DNA of 64,000 bases. It comes from Metabacillus schmidteae (lineage in GTDB: Bacteria; Bacillota; Bacilli; Bacillales; Bacillaceae). The position numbers were made by a program, and so were the translations under genes. Positions within the stretch are counted from its first letter, which is position 1. Each line of letters opens with the position of its first letter. The stretch covers positions 806,001-870,000 of the forward strand of contig NZ_CAESCH010000002.1 in assembly GCF_903166545.1 (NCBI RefSeq). Direction: 5' to 3'. This document shows, in pieces, positions 8,219 to 17,331 of the stretch. The notes under the pieces are model-generated. The model was not told where the DNA came from, did no database searches, and saw only the letters and a list, made by a program, of their open reading frames with translations.

Positions 8219-10316
8219 TATTAATATGAGTGATCGTCAGTTATTAGGAAGGATGCTTGGTTTCGCCAAACCATATTGGAAAAGAATTATACTGTCTATT
8301 TTTATAACAGGTTTGATCGTCATTGCCAGCCTCTCTCAACCTTATATTATTAAAGTAGCGATAGATACGTATATTAATGGAGTTTATTCACCAATGGTTG
8401 TCGTAAGTCAGAATGAGGTAGCAGATATAAAAAGTAGATTGAATCATCTTGATGTGAAGTTTGAGGAAACGGGGGTTTTACAGGAAAAGGTATATATTCG
8501 ATTACTAGATTCTATAAATGAACAAGAAATCCAGGACTTAGAGAAGGCAGCAATTGTATCAATTGAGAACATTCATTATCTTGTTCAAGGCTGGAATAAA
8601 GGGTTATCAAAATCAGAAGAATATCAAGTCAACTCATCGTCAAATCAAATTAAAATTGATGGAAATCTATATCCGATAGAACGTGTAAGTCAAACGGAAA
8701 TGAATTCATTTCGAGAGCATGATTATGAAGGGTTAATTGTATTGGGGGCGCTTTATTTTATTCTTATTGCTTGTTCTGCGGTTCTTACCTTTTATCAACA
8801 AAATACATTGCAATATACGGGACAGTCTATTATCTATGATATTAGAGAAACTCTGTTTAAACATCTTTCAAAAATGTCTATTTCCTTTTATGGAAAGCAT
8901 CCAATCGGAAGATTAGTTACAAGGATTACACATGATGTAGAAGCACTTAATCAATTATATTCACAAGTTATTGTTAACTTAGTTAAGGAAATTCTCATTC
9001 TTATAGGCATTATCTTGATCATGCTGCACCTTAGTGTGAAGCTGACATTAATTAGTTTGATTGTGATACCAGCTGTGATGATCACAACGCTTTATTTTAA
9101 AACGGTTATGAGAAAGGCCCAGCGGAAAATTCGCCTTATTTTATCAAAACTTAATTCGTTTCTAGCAGAAAATTTATCCGGTATGAGTATTATCCAGCTT
9201 TTTGTGCGGGAGGAAAAACAGCTTGAGCAGTTTAATGAGTTGAATGAACGTCATTATAAGGCCGGTATGCGACAAACAGTATTAAACTCTATTTTTAATC
9301 CCTCCATCGGTTTCTTTGGTAATCTTTCTCTCGCATTACTTGTTTGGTATGGAGGACGGAATGTTTTAGAAGGGGCCATCACCTTTGGAATCGTGTATGC
9401 TTTTACTCATTATGTAAGGCAATTCTTTGAACCGTTAAGGGCACTCGCTGATCAGTTCAATCAAATTCAATCTGCCTTAGCATCAGCGGAGCGTATTTTT
9501 GATACATTGGATACTGAATCGACGATTTTAAATCCTGTTAAACCGAAGAAACTGGGGAGTCATATAAAAGGAGATATCCTATTTGATCATGTATCATTTG
9601 CCTATAAAGATGAAGATTGGGTGCTAAAGGATATTCATCTGCATATACAACCAGGGGAAACGGTTGGCATTGTGGGGGAAACCGGTGCTGGAAAAAGCTC
9701 AATTATTCAGCTTATTAATCGTTTTTATGATATTCAAAAAGGAGAAATTCGCCTTGATCATGTGAATATTAAGGATGTTCACTTGTCAGAGTTAAGAAAG
9801 CATATCGGAATTATACAACAAGACAGCTTTGTTTTCTCCGGGACTGTTTTTGATAATATCCGTTTAAATCAGCATGAGATAACAAATGAGGAGATTATTA
9901 AAGTAGCAAAGTCTGTTAATATTGACGCTTTTTTCCGCACGCTGCCAAATCAATATGAAACAGTGTTAGGTGAGCAAGGGACAGTATTATCTACAGGACA
10001 AAATCAACTTTTATCATTTCTGCGAGCAATCATTGCTAATCCTAAAGTGTTAATCCTTGATGAAGCAACAGCAAACATCGATACTGAAACAGAAGCGGTC
10101 GTCCAAAAAACGTTAAAGGAAATTTCTAAAAATCGCACCACCATCATTATTGCCCATCGGTTATCAACAATCCAGCATGCCGATAAAATTATCGTATTAA
10201 ACAAAGGAAAGATTGTCGAAATGGGGAATCATCAAGAGCTTCTTAAATCGAGAAATATCTATTATCAACTATGTAAAAGTCAGAGTAAAGCCGGTCGATC
10301 AAGGGTTAGGGCTTAA
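8205..10316 (+). CDS. bmrD: ABC exporter half-transporter, BmrD/YheH-like subunit
   Basis: 703 residues. Transmembrane helix 1 (about 25-45) is followed by a long extracytoplasmic insertion of about 110 residues (about 58-170) before helix 2, an extension also known in B. subtilis BmrD. The nucleotide-binding domain has Walker A GETGAGKSS, Walker B LILDEA with the catalytic Glu, and a degenerate signature LSTGQNQ. The preceding subunit has a good signature and a degenerate Walker B, so the heterodimer would have one competent and one defective ATP site. The ATG at 8205 lies inside the end of the upstream gene. The product is an inner-membrane exporter partner. Confidence 0.87.
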   Translation: MNIDNINMSDRQLLGRMLGFAKPYWKRIILSIFITGLIVIASLSQPYIIKVAIDTYINGVYSPMVVVSQNEVADIKSRLNHLDVKFEETGVLQEKVYIRLLDSINEQEIQDLEKAAIVSIENIHYLVQGWNKGLSKSEEYQVNSSSNQIKIDGNLYPIERVSQTEMNSFREHDYEGLIVLGALYFILIACSAVLTFYQQNTLQYTGQSIIYDIRETLFKHLSKMSISFYGKHPIGRLVTRITHDVEALNQLYSQVIVNLVKEILILIGIILIMLHLSVKLTLISLIVIPAVMITTLYFKTVMRKAQRKIRLILSKLNSFLAENLSGMSIIQLFVREEKQLEQFNELNERHYKAGMRQTVLNSIFNPSIGFFGNLSLALLVWYGGRNVLEGAITFGIVYAFTHYVRQFFEPLRALADQFNQIQSALASAERIFDTLDTESTILNPVKPKKLGSHIKGDILFDHVSFAYKDEDWVLKDIHLHIQPGETVGIVGETGAGKSSIIQLINRFYDIQKGEIRLDHVNIKDVHLSELRKHIGIIQQDSFVFSGTVFDNIRLNQHEITNEEIIKVAKSVNIDAFFRTLPNQYETVLGEQGTVLSTGQNQLLSFLRAIIANPKVLILDEATANIDTETEAVVQKTLKEISKNRTTIIIAHRLSTIQHADKIIVLNKGKIVEMGNHQELLKSRNIYYQLCKSQSKAGRSRVRA

Positions 10317-10321
10317 AAAAA

Positions 10322-10356
10322 TAAAGGTAGAGCTTGAATGTTAAACTCTACCTTTA
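10322..10356. terminator. Inverted repeat between convergent bmrD-like and AraC genes
   Basis: TAAAGGTAGAG (10322-10332) pairs with CTCTACCTTTA (10346-10356). The second arm runs into the stop codon of the convergent AraC gene. It probably terminates transcription from the exporter side; there is no long T-run. Confidence 0.55.
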
Positions 10357-11237
10357 CCCGAATTTTTAGAGACAATTATTTCCTCGCTCACCACCTGTTT
10401 GTGATCTTCACAAAATTGAGAAGGAGAAACTCCGACGATCCGTTTAAAGGTCCTGCTAAAATATAATTCATCGCCATAGCCAACATTTTGGCTTACTTCT
10501 TTTATTTTTACATCTGATAAGACAAGGAGTTCTTTTGCGCGATCAATACGTAAATGTGTTAAATAATCGATCGGACTTAATCCGATATATTTTTTGAAAA
10601 GCCGGGAATAATGACTTGTGCTAAGACCGGCAATTTGAGCCAGCTCTGTCAGGGTGATAGAGTTTTTGTAATGATTGATCATGTATTCAATCGTCCCTTC
10701 AATCGCTTTTTTGCTATCACCGCTAAGCATTTGTGAGTGGAAATCTTCAACAATCGTTAATAACAGCTCTTCAAAGACAATTCTTTGTTGCATGTTAATG
10801 GTGGAACCCTGTTTTTTTGCTAAAGAACTTAACTGCTCAAGTAAAACGATTACAGCGGAATGATTACTAATCGTATAAACGCCTTTAAGGGGAAAAGAAA
10901 CATCCTTCGAACGTTTAAATTGCCATACATCTTTATCTTCAAAGGCCATTGCATAAGAAAAGCGCACAAAATAAAATTCCAATGGGTTGGTACGGTACGA
11001 TTTTTTATCGCATATCATGTGAGGAGTGAAAACAACAAGCTTTCCTGGATGCAGTTTATGTTTCTTTCCGTTAATAACGACTTCTCCTCTGCCTTTTGTT
11101 ACATACCACATGGAGTAAAAACGTGGTTTTTTTCCCTTCCTAATCCAATCAGGAGGACAAGTTTTATGACCTGCTAATAAAATGGAAAAAATTAGCTTAT
11201 GTAAGGATATTGAAAGGTTCCTCATGCTGTGACACAA
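10341..11237 (-). CDS. AraC-family transcriptional regulator with cupin-type sensor domain
   Basis: 298 residues. The N-terminal half is an AraC-type sugar-binding cupin (the -GRGEVVINGKKHKLHPG- stretch near residues 49-66). The C-terminal 100 residues contain two helix-turn-helix units, including -LTELAQIAGLSTSHYSRLFKKY- pattern elements and the family signature KIKEVSQNVGYGDELYFSRTF. The start is TTG 11237, preceded on the minus strand by GGAGAGGGG at good spacing. It is transcribed away from the rhamnogalacturonan acetylesterase operon with a shared 290-base promoter region, so local activation of that operon by a pectin-derived sugar is likely. The ligand is unknown. Confidence 0.86.
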   Translation of the reverse strand: MCHSMRNLSISLHKLIFSILLAGHKTCPPDWIRKGKKPRFYSMWYVTKGRGEVVINGKKHKLHPGKLVVFTPHMICDKKSYRTNPLEFYFVRFSYAMAFEDKDVWQFKRSKDVSFPLKGVYTISNHSAVIVLLEQLSSLAKKQGSTINMQQRIVFEELLLTIVEDFHSQMLSGDSKKAIEGTIEYMINHYKNSITLTELAQIAGLSTSHYSRLFKKYIGLSPIDYLTHLRIDRAKELLVLSDVKIKEVSQNVGYGDELYFSRTFKRIVGVSPSQFCEDHKQVVSEEIIVSKNSGKGRV

Positions 11238-11527
11238 ATGAAATTCCCCTCTCCTAATTACTGCGTGATCATATTATCCATACGCAAATTTTTTTAAGAA
11301 TAGAACAAGCTGGTAACGTTATAAGACTAGAATATATGAGTCGACCACAAAAAGGTATAATCATCAAACCACCCTTTTTACTGGAAAGAATGTTACATCA
11401 TACTCTTAAACTCACAAAGTAATCATTAAAACATATGATTGGTTATGCCATCAGGAGAGATTAGACATCATATTGCAAATGAATGAAAATGAACATATGA
11501 ACGAAATAATAGGTGGGGGATGTGAGT

Positions 11528-12214
11528 ATGTGTCAAAACATGAAAAGCTCTATTTTTATAGTAGGTGATTCTACCGCTTCTTCATACCCGGAAGAAAGAG
11601 CGCCACAAGCAGGATGGGGGCAGGTGTTAAATCAATTTTTCACTGACGATATCACAATCGTAAATGAAGCTGCACCAGGGAGAAGCTCCAAAAGCTTTAT
11701 TACAGAAAAAAGATTAGCGGGTGTTGAAGAACAAATTAAGGAAAATGATTACCTCTTTATACAATTTGGACACAATGACGCCAAAAAAGATGAAAGATTT
11801 ACAGATCCATTTACAGATTTTAAATATTATTTAAAACAGTATATTAATGTTGCTTTAGAGCACAAAGCTACACCTATTTTACTAACACCTGTGCAAAGAA
11901 GAAGTTTTAATGAAGATGGGATCTTTTACGAAACGCATGGAGATTATCCGGAAGCAATCCTTCAGTTAGGGAAAGAGGAAAATGTTCCGGTCATTGATTT
12001 AGGAAAACGAAGCAAAGAATATCTTAAAAACTTAGGTGCGAAAGAATCAAAACCAATTTTTTTATGGCTTGACGTAGATGAGTATAATAATTACCCGGCT
12101 GGTTTACAGGATAACACTCATTTCTCTGAATATGGGGCGAAAGAGATTGCGAGATTAGTTGTCGAAGGTATCCGTGATTTGCAATTACCAATTGAAAGAT
12201 ACATCACATATTAA
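11528..12214 (+). CDS. rhgT: Rhamnogalacturonan acetylesterase, SGNH/GDSL hydrolase (CE12-like)
   Basis: A 228-residue SGNH hydrolase. Block I is GDSTASS with the nucleophile Ser, block III is QFGHND with the oxyanion Asn, and block V is DNTHFSEYG with the Asp-His pair. This layout and length match B. subtilis RhgT (YesT), which removes acetyl groups from rhamnogalacturonan I fragments. No signal peptide is present, so it should act on imported oligomers. AGGTGGGGGA at 11511-11520 supports ATG 11528; a GTG at 11513 is in frame but sits inside the ribosome binding site. An alpha/beta hydrolase gene follows 45 bases later. Confidence 0.83.
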   Translation: MCQNMKSSIFIVGDSTASSYPEERAPQAGWGQVLNQFFTDDITIVNEAAPGRSSKSFITEKRLAGVEEQIKENDYLFIQFGHNDAKKDERFTDPFTDFKYYLKQYINVALEHKATPILLTPVQRRSFNEDGIFYETHGDYPEAILQLGKEENVPVIDLGKRSKEYLKNLGAKESKPIFLWLDVDEYNNYPAGLQDNTHFSEYGAKEIARLVVEGIRDLQLPIERYITY

Positions 12215-12259
12215 CCGTTATAACTAAAAATCCGATCTATAGAAGGAGGAACTTCAGCT

Positions 12260-13288
12260 TTGTTAAATACGGATCATTTTCTTGAACAATTATATCATGA
12301 CACTGTTTCAAAACCGGCATCAAAACTTTATGACACGAATTGGCAAGAACATACGAAAACAAAATTTGAATACTTGATTGGTCATTTTCCATGCCCGGAA
12401 GACAATTCACTGAACCCTAAAATAGTGGAGAAAACGGAAAAAGACGAGTATTGGCGTTTAAAAGTAGAAATCACAACCATTGATAATCTCCGGTGTCCAA
12501 CTTATGTGCTTATTCCAAAGAAGAAAACAACTGCTACTCTGCCTGCGGTCCTTGCGCTTCATGGACATGGCTATGGAAATAAAGAAATTGTCGGGTTGAA
12601 TCATGATGGAACTGAAATTGAAGGTACTCCCGGTATTCATAATAATTGTGCAATCAATCTTGTGTTAAAAGGGATGGTCGTGGTTGCACCGGAACTAATC
12701 GGATTTGGTGACCGAAAGCTAGAGAGAGATGATAAATCGGATGATCCGAGTCAAAATTCATGTTTTTCAATTGCAAGTCAATTGTTATTAATGGGAAAAA
12801 CGATCGCTGGATTAAGGGTTTTTGAATGTAGAAGAGTGATTGATTACATACAGACAATTGAAACCGTTGATCATGAAAAAATTGGATGTATTGGTTTCTC
12901 AGGAGGAGGTCTTGTGGCAGCCTTTACTTCTATTGTTGATGAACGGATAAAGGCTACTGTTCTCACAGGCTATACGAATACATTTAAAGGCAGCATCATG
13001 GATCGGAATCATTGCCTTGATAATTATATTCCTGGAATTTTACAGCTGGGAGAAATGCCTGAGCTGTTGGGGGCTATTACACCAAGACCTTTATTTATAG
13101 AGTCTGGATTTCATGATACTGTATTTCCTATTAAACATGCAAAAGAAGCGTTGCAAACCATTACCGATATATACAGCAGTTTTAAAGCGGAAAATCAATT
13201 AAATCACCACTTTTTTGATGGAAAGCATGAAATATGTGGTGAAAAGTCGTATAACTGGCTTTATCAAAACTTGATGATGTGTGAATAA
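12260..13288 (+). CDS. Alpha/beta hydrolase, dienelactone hydrolase/acetyl esterase-like
   Basis: A 342-residue cytoplasmic alpha/beta hydrolase. The oxyanion strand LALHGHGYGNKE is near residue 100, the nucleophile elbow is GFSGGG (about 213-218), the Asp is in ESGFHDTVFP (about 280), and the His is in FFDGKHEI near 325. It resembles the large dienelactone-hydrolase/YtaP-type group often found in plant polysaccharide loci, where members remove acyl groups. The substrate is not determined. The start is TTG 12260, nine bases after AAGGAGGA. It is co-transcribed with the rhamnogalacturonan acetylesterase, which suggests a second deacylase for decorated pectin oligomers. Confidence 0.72.
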   Translation: MLNTDHFLEQLYHDTVSKPASKLYDTNWQEHTKTKFEYLIGHFPCPEDNSLNPKIVEKTEKDEYWRLKVEITTIDNLRCPTYVLIPKKKTTATLPAVLALHGHGYGNKEIVGLNHDGTEIEGTPGIHNNCAINLVLKGMVVVAPELIGFGDRKLERDDKSDDPSQNSCFSIASQLLLMGKTIAGLRVFECRRVIDYIQTIETVDHEKIGCIGFSGGGLVAAFTSIVDERIKATVLTGYTNTFKGSIMDRNHCLDNYIPGILQLGEMPELLGAITPRPLFIESGFHDTVFPIKHAKEALQTITDIYSSFKAENQLNHHFFDGKHEICGEKSYNWLYQNLMMCE

Positions 13289-13430
13289 TAGAGGAGAATT
13301 CATAAAACATTAAGTGTGCAAAAAAAGTATTCTATGGATAACAGGTTCCGTTTACTTATCGCTCGAAGTTTCACAATAAAACGTATTGTTAAATTGCACT
13401 GCGAAACTGTGGTACTTTTAGTTATATAAT

Positions 13431-13470
13431 AATGGTCCAGTTTTGTTTTATAGACTGGATCATTATTTTT
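13431..13470 (+). terminator. Terminator of the acetylesterase-hydrolase operon
   Basis: TCCAGT and ACTGGA pair, extended by AATG/CATT, and are followed by ATTTTT. It ends the short operon before the repeat array. Confidence 0.75.
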
Positions 13471-13489
13471 GTGCGTGATGGAATATTGC

Positions 13490-14166
13490 AATAATCTACC
13501 ATTTCTGTATCGATTTTTTGTGAATAACTGAAAAAAGCATACGTAAAAGAGGAATATGTATTTATTTACATTGGTTGGTAGTATAAAATCATTCGCAGAA
13601 TCCAAAAAACGGTAAAAGTGATAATAAAAGTGGTAGAAATTTCTATAATTTCCCATTTTTGTATTGTTTCTTTACTAAAAAAGTGATAAAAGCGTACGTA
13701 AAGAAGGAGTATGTATTCATTTACATTGTTATGCAGTATAAAACCATTCGCAAAATCCCAAAAAACGGAAAAATTGACATTAAAAGAGGCAAAACTTTCA
13801 TTAATTTTCCACTTCTGTATGGCTTCTTTAGTAAAAAGTGATAAAAACATACGTAAAGAAGGAGTATGTATTCATTTACATTGTTATGCAGTATAAAACC
13901 ATTCGCAAAATCCAAAAAACGGAAAAATTGACATTAAAAGAGGTAAAACTTTCAATAATTTTCCACTTCTGTATGGCTTCTTTAGTAAAAAGTGATAAAA
14001 ACATACGTAAAGAAGGAGTATGCATTCATTTACATTGTTATGCAGTATAAAACCATTCACAAAATCCAAAAAACGGAAAAAGTGACATTAAAAGTGGCGA
14101 AACTTTCATGATTTCCATTTCTGTATTGTTTCTTCAATAAAAAGTGATAAAAGCTTACGTAAAAAA
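13490..14166. repeat. Degenerate tandem array with a ~155-bp period, about 4.5 copies
   Basis: The landmark ACGTAAAGAAGGAGTATG and its variants recur with starts near 13537, 13692, 13847, 14001 and 14153, giving spacings of 155, 155, 154 and 152. The landmark GCAGTATAAAACCATTC recurs at 13733, 13888 and 14042. The central copies are more than 90% identical by eye and the outer ones decay. The period is not a multiple of three and stop codons interrupt every frame, so the short open frames here are not genes. The array fills most of the 1.25 kb between the esterase operon and the membrane regulator. The function is unknown. Confidence 0.85.
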
Positions 14167-14420
14167 AATGCTGTTTTCTTTTAAATTAATTGGCCTCTAT
14201 TTTTCTTTAGAGCTATTTTAATTAGCCCTTTATATGGGATATCGATTTGTTTGCAGATAATCATTTTGTAATATCATGTTCAATAGATCATTTTTTATCT
14301 GAAATTTTGGCTTAAGTGCTTGAAATTCATGTAACTGTTTTGATGATTATAGAATTTTTATTGATTATAAAGTAAGTTTAATTTAAATATGTAAGTGTTA
14401 TCGATAAATGGAAGATGTTG

Positions 14421-14458
14421 AAGGAGGTATAAGGATCATGAAAAGCAGCTGTATTTAA
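14421..14458 (+). other. Six-codon open frame behind a strong ribosome binding site
   Basis: AAGGAGG at 14421-14427 is followed ten bases later by ATG AAA AGC AGC TGT ATT TAA (14438-14458). It lies upstream of the SigA promoter of the next gene, so it is not a leader for that promoter. It may be the relic 5' end of a lost gene or a very short peptide. Confidence 0.3.
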
Positions 14459-14471
14459 GTGTAACGGCATA

Positions 14472-14501
14472 TTGACATGAAAATTAGTAGAATCATATAA
14501 T
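14472..14501 (+). promoter_or_regulatory. SigA promoter of the YtdP/YesS-like regulator
   Basis: A perfect -35 TTGACA (14472-14477) and a perfect -10 TATAAT (14496-14501) are separated by 18 bases. Transcription would start near 14508, directly before a cre-like site. Confidence 0.85.
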
Positions 14502-14510
14502 ATAAAATAA

Positions 14511-14524
14511 TGTAAGCGTTTTAT
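14511..14524 (+). promoter_or_regulatory. Candidate cre site just downstream of the regulator promoter
   Basis: TGTAAGCGTTTTAT matches the cre consensus at 12 of 14 positions. It sits at or just after the predicted transcription start, where CcpA would act as a roadblock. Confidence 0.55.
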
Positions 14525-14546
14525 TGGTGGGAAGAGGTGATTAAAT

Positions 14547-16829
14547 TTGAAACAAAAACCAAAATATTTTTATCGCATTTTTTTACCTTTTGTTTTAGTC
14601 GGTACTCTTGTGGTCATCTTATTTAATGGGTTTGCTTATTTTTTTACTAAAGCGTCATTTGAAGAGAAGATTATACTGGAGAAGCAAGAAAATGTTGTTC
14701 AGATCATGAATACACTTGAACAGAAAATGCAAACATTGGATTATTCACTTAATTCCTATGTTCATGATTCCTCATTTAAACAATATATTAAAGAGCCTTT
14801 AACGGTGAAGAATTTTGATGTTTATCAAGCAATTGATAAACAATTGAACTATATATCATCATTCGGTCCAAGTCAGACTTCTATTGAATTAGTTAGCTTG
14901 CAAGGGAATTGGAAAATAAATCAATACGGATTAAAAGCAGTTACTGAACAGGAAATGGATTATATTGATTCGCATTATATGTCGCTTCCGCACTCCTCCA
15001 CATGGTTGAAGGAAGAAAACGAAAAAAATGAGATTAAGCTTATCAAACAGACCCCCTATTATCAGTCAACAAAAAATGGCGTTCTCATAGTACATATCCC
15101 TTTAAAGTCACTTTCAAGTCAAATTTATAATCAAGCCGAATCAAATCCTATCTATATTTATAATCAAGATGGAATCTTAATCTATCAAAGTGAAACAGAA
15201 TCACAGGAAAACGAGATTAAACAAAAGAATATTTCTGACTTAGTAAATCAACACCAAGGACAAGCCGGGATTTATCCAGTTGATTCACAACAAAATGACC
15301 AATATAAATTGGTCTATTCAAAATCGGGATATAATGGGTGGCTATATATTACGAAAGTAAAGGATTCAGAGTTTACTGAAGCAATGAAACCAACGATTAT
15401 TGGAACGGTTTTGATGAGTGTTTTTATGCTATCAGTAACCATTATTATTGCGTATGTAAGTTCTGACTATTTTTCAAAGCCAATTCGTGAACTGCAGAAA
15501 TTCATTCCAAAAATGCAAAAAAGTGATTATAAAGATGAATTCGAACTTATTGGCAGATCAATTCGTGAGGTCATAAATAAAAATCAATCATTAGAAGATG
15601 TTATTACAAGCCAGCATGAACAATTAAAGACTTTGTTTATGTTAAATCTATTTCATGGGCGTATGAATGACCAGGAAATTCAGGAGCAATTGCAGGACTT
15701 TAAATTCCCGCAAGAGTGGCAATATTTATATGTGCTGGCCATTCAATTTGATCATATTGAAAACAATAACTATTCGAGAAAAGATAAAGATGTTTTATTA
15801 TTTTCGATCAATCAGCTTGTTTCTGAAATTATTAGTAAAGATGAACAGCTATCACCAGCTGTTATTGATTCAAAGACTCAAGCAACGATCTTACTTTGCC
15901 GAAACGAAGATACCGATCAGCATGTTTTAGTCATAAACAACTATATGGAAAAGATTCAAAAAGTGGTAAAAGAGATATTTAATTTAACGATTAGTGTTGG
16001 AATTAGCAGTCCATATAAAGAATTAGGGGACAGTAAAATGGCCCTTCAACAAGGAATTGAAGCACTGAAGTACCGTTTGAAAGTAGGAAAAGAATCAATC
16101 ATTTTTTATGAAAGTGTTTCAGCTATTTTTAATAGTAATGAGATAAAAACCTATTTTCCTAAAATACTGGAAAACCAGTTATTTGATTCAATTAAATTAG
16201 GAGAGAACCAAAAAGCAAAAGAAACCTTACACCATTTACTTGCAGAGCTGTTTAAGAATAATAACAATCCTCATGAACTTGAAGTTAATATTATGCGGTT
16301 CATAAATGATTTAGTTAGCTTCATGCATGTATTGGGAATGGATACGTTAATCATAGAAGATCATAAAACACTGTATAATGCGATTTCAGAAATGAAAACT
16401 TCCGAAGAAATTGAAATGTTTGTCAAACATAAAATCGTTTATCCAATGATTAATGCGATTGCTGAACGTACTGATTTTCAATATAAAACCATTTCTGATA
16501 AAATTGTTCATATTATTCAAAATGAATTTGATACAGAACTGTCTTTAGAAAATATTGCAGCCCGTCTTCATTATAATAAAAATTATTTAAGCAGCATCTT
16601 TAAAAAGGAGTTCAATCAATCATTTAGTGAATATCTTGCTTTATATCGATATGATATGGCAAAGAAGTGGCTGAAAGAAACAGATTTGTCAGTGAAAAAA
16701 ATATCAGAGAGACTGCAATATAATAATTCTCAAAATTTTATCCGCTCCTTCCGTAAGTTTGAAGGAATCACACCGGGAAAATACCGTGAATTGCATGCTG
16801 GTGAGACGTTGGTTATTAAGAAAGGTTGA
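14547..16829 (+). CDS. Membrane-anchored AraC-family regulator (YesS/YtdP-like)
   Basis: 760 residues, matching the unusual length of B. subtilis YesS (761) and YtdP (772). Transmembrane helix 1 is about 13-34 and helix 2 about 283-304; they flank an extracytoplasmic sensor domain of about 250 residues. A cytoplasmic linker leads to a C-terminal AraC DNA-binding domain (about 660-755) with LENIAARLHYNKNYLSSIF-type first helix-turn-helix and ISERLQYNNSQNFIRSFRKF second. Such proteins sense extracellular oligosaccharides or transporter status and activate pectin genes. The start is TTG 14547 with AGAGGTGA six bases upstream. A strong terminator follows. The likely targets are the adjacent importer genes and the GH43-GH105-GH28 operon. 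Confidence 0.87.
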   Translation: MKQKPKYFYRIFLPFVLVGTLVVILFNGFAYFFTKASFEEKIILEKQENVVQIMNTLEQKMQTLDYSLNSYVHDSSFKQYIKEPLTVKNFDVYQAIDKQLNYISSFGPSQTSIELVSLQGNWKINQYGLKAVTEQEMDYIDSHYMSLPHSSTWLKEENEKNEIKLIKQTPYYQSTKNGVLIVHIPLKSLSSQIYNQAESNPIYIYNQDGILIYQSETESQENEIKQKNISDLVNQHQGQAGIYPVDSQQNDQYKLVYSKSGYNGWLYITKVKDSEFTEAMKPTIIGTVLMSVFMLSVTIIIAYVSSDYFSKPIRELQKFIPKMQKSDYKDEFELIGRSIREVINKNQSLEDVITSQHEQLKTLFMLNLFHGRMNDQEIQEQLQDFKFPQEWQYLYVLAIQFDHIENNNYSRKDKDVLLFSINQLVSEIISKDEQLSPAVIDSKTQATILLCRNEDTDQHVLVINNYMEKIQKVVKEIFNLTISVGISSPYKELGDSKMALQQGIEALKYRLKVGKESIIFYESVSAIFNSNEIKTYFPKILENQLFDSIKLGENQKAKETLHHLLAELFKNNNNPHELEVNIMRFINDLVSFMHVLGMDTLIIEDHKTLYNAISEMKTSEEIEMFVKHKIVYPMINAIAERTDFQYKTISDKIVHIIQNEFDTELSLENIAARLHYNKNYLSSIFKKEFNQSFSEYLALYRYDMAKKWLKETDLSVKKISERLQYNNSQNFIRSFRKFEGITPGKYRELHAGETLVIKKG

Positions 16830-16865
16830 TTATTTGCTCCAACCAAAATAATAGTGTTAGTATGG

Positions 16866-16911
16866 AACATCTCCTTAATGGTAATTTGAACATTAAAGGA
16901 GATGTTTTTTG
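16866..16911 (+). terminator. Terminator after the membrane AraC regulator
   Basis: AACATCTCCTT..ATG pairs with CAT..AAGGAGATGTT, followed by a T-run. The stem is long and nearly perfect. Confidence 0.9.
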
Positions 16912-16986
16912 TTTTGAAAAAATGGTGAAGTTTTTTTATAAGCAAATTCTTGTTAAAGAAAATCAATCATTCTTAGGCACTTTTTT

Positions 16987-17190
16987 AAAGGCTGTTTTCT
17001 CAAAGATTGTTGTTTTTGAACACTATTTTAACTTAATAGTGGAATGGAGCGGAAGACACTCGACTCCTGCGGGAAGTGAGGAAAGGCTGAGACTTCGCAG
17101 GCGAAGCCGAGGAGGCTTAGCTTCCTCCCCGCGGAAAGCGAGTGTCTGCAGCGCAATGGAACGAACTAATTATTACCCTTAATTACCTTA
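16987..17190 (+). repeat. MITE-like palindromic repeat, full-length copy A
   Basis: The outer end begins AAAGGCTGTTTTCTCAAAG at 16987. A GC-rich core (17037-17170) begins TAGTGGAATGGAGCGGAAG and ends GCGCAATGGAACGAACTA. Core ends are imperfect inverted repeats containing GACACTCG and CGAGTGTC. The interior has further self-complementary blocks such as CTTCGCAGGCGAAG. Related copies lie at 26455, 31505 and, interrupted by IS elements, 56067-59677. It encodes no credible protein; the open frames across it are a by-product of its composition. Confidence 0.85.
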
Positions 17191-17331
17191 AAAGCATTAA
17201 CAGTTTAAATATCCTATTTCAAAGAAAAAGCCTATAAACAAGAAAGACCACCATATCAAAAATATCGATATTGGCAGCCTATGGAGTATTATTTAAAGTG
17301 TTGCATAGTAAAGGCGTATTGCTTATCCCTA

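Noticed and set aside
13566..14069. Several 60-94-codon open frames on both strands in the 155-bp array
   Set aside because: They repeat with the array, shift frame with its non-triplet period, and lack ribosome binding sites.
16826..17182. Open frame with an Arg/Ser/Gly-rich end across MITE copy A
   Set aside because: The same peptide-like pattern appears wherever the MITE core occurs (31503-31730, 57825-58076), so it reflects the repeat, not a gene.
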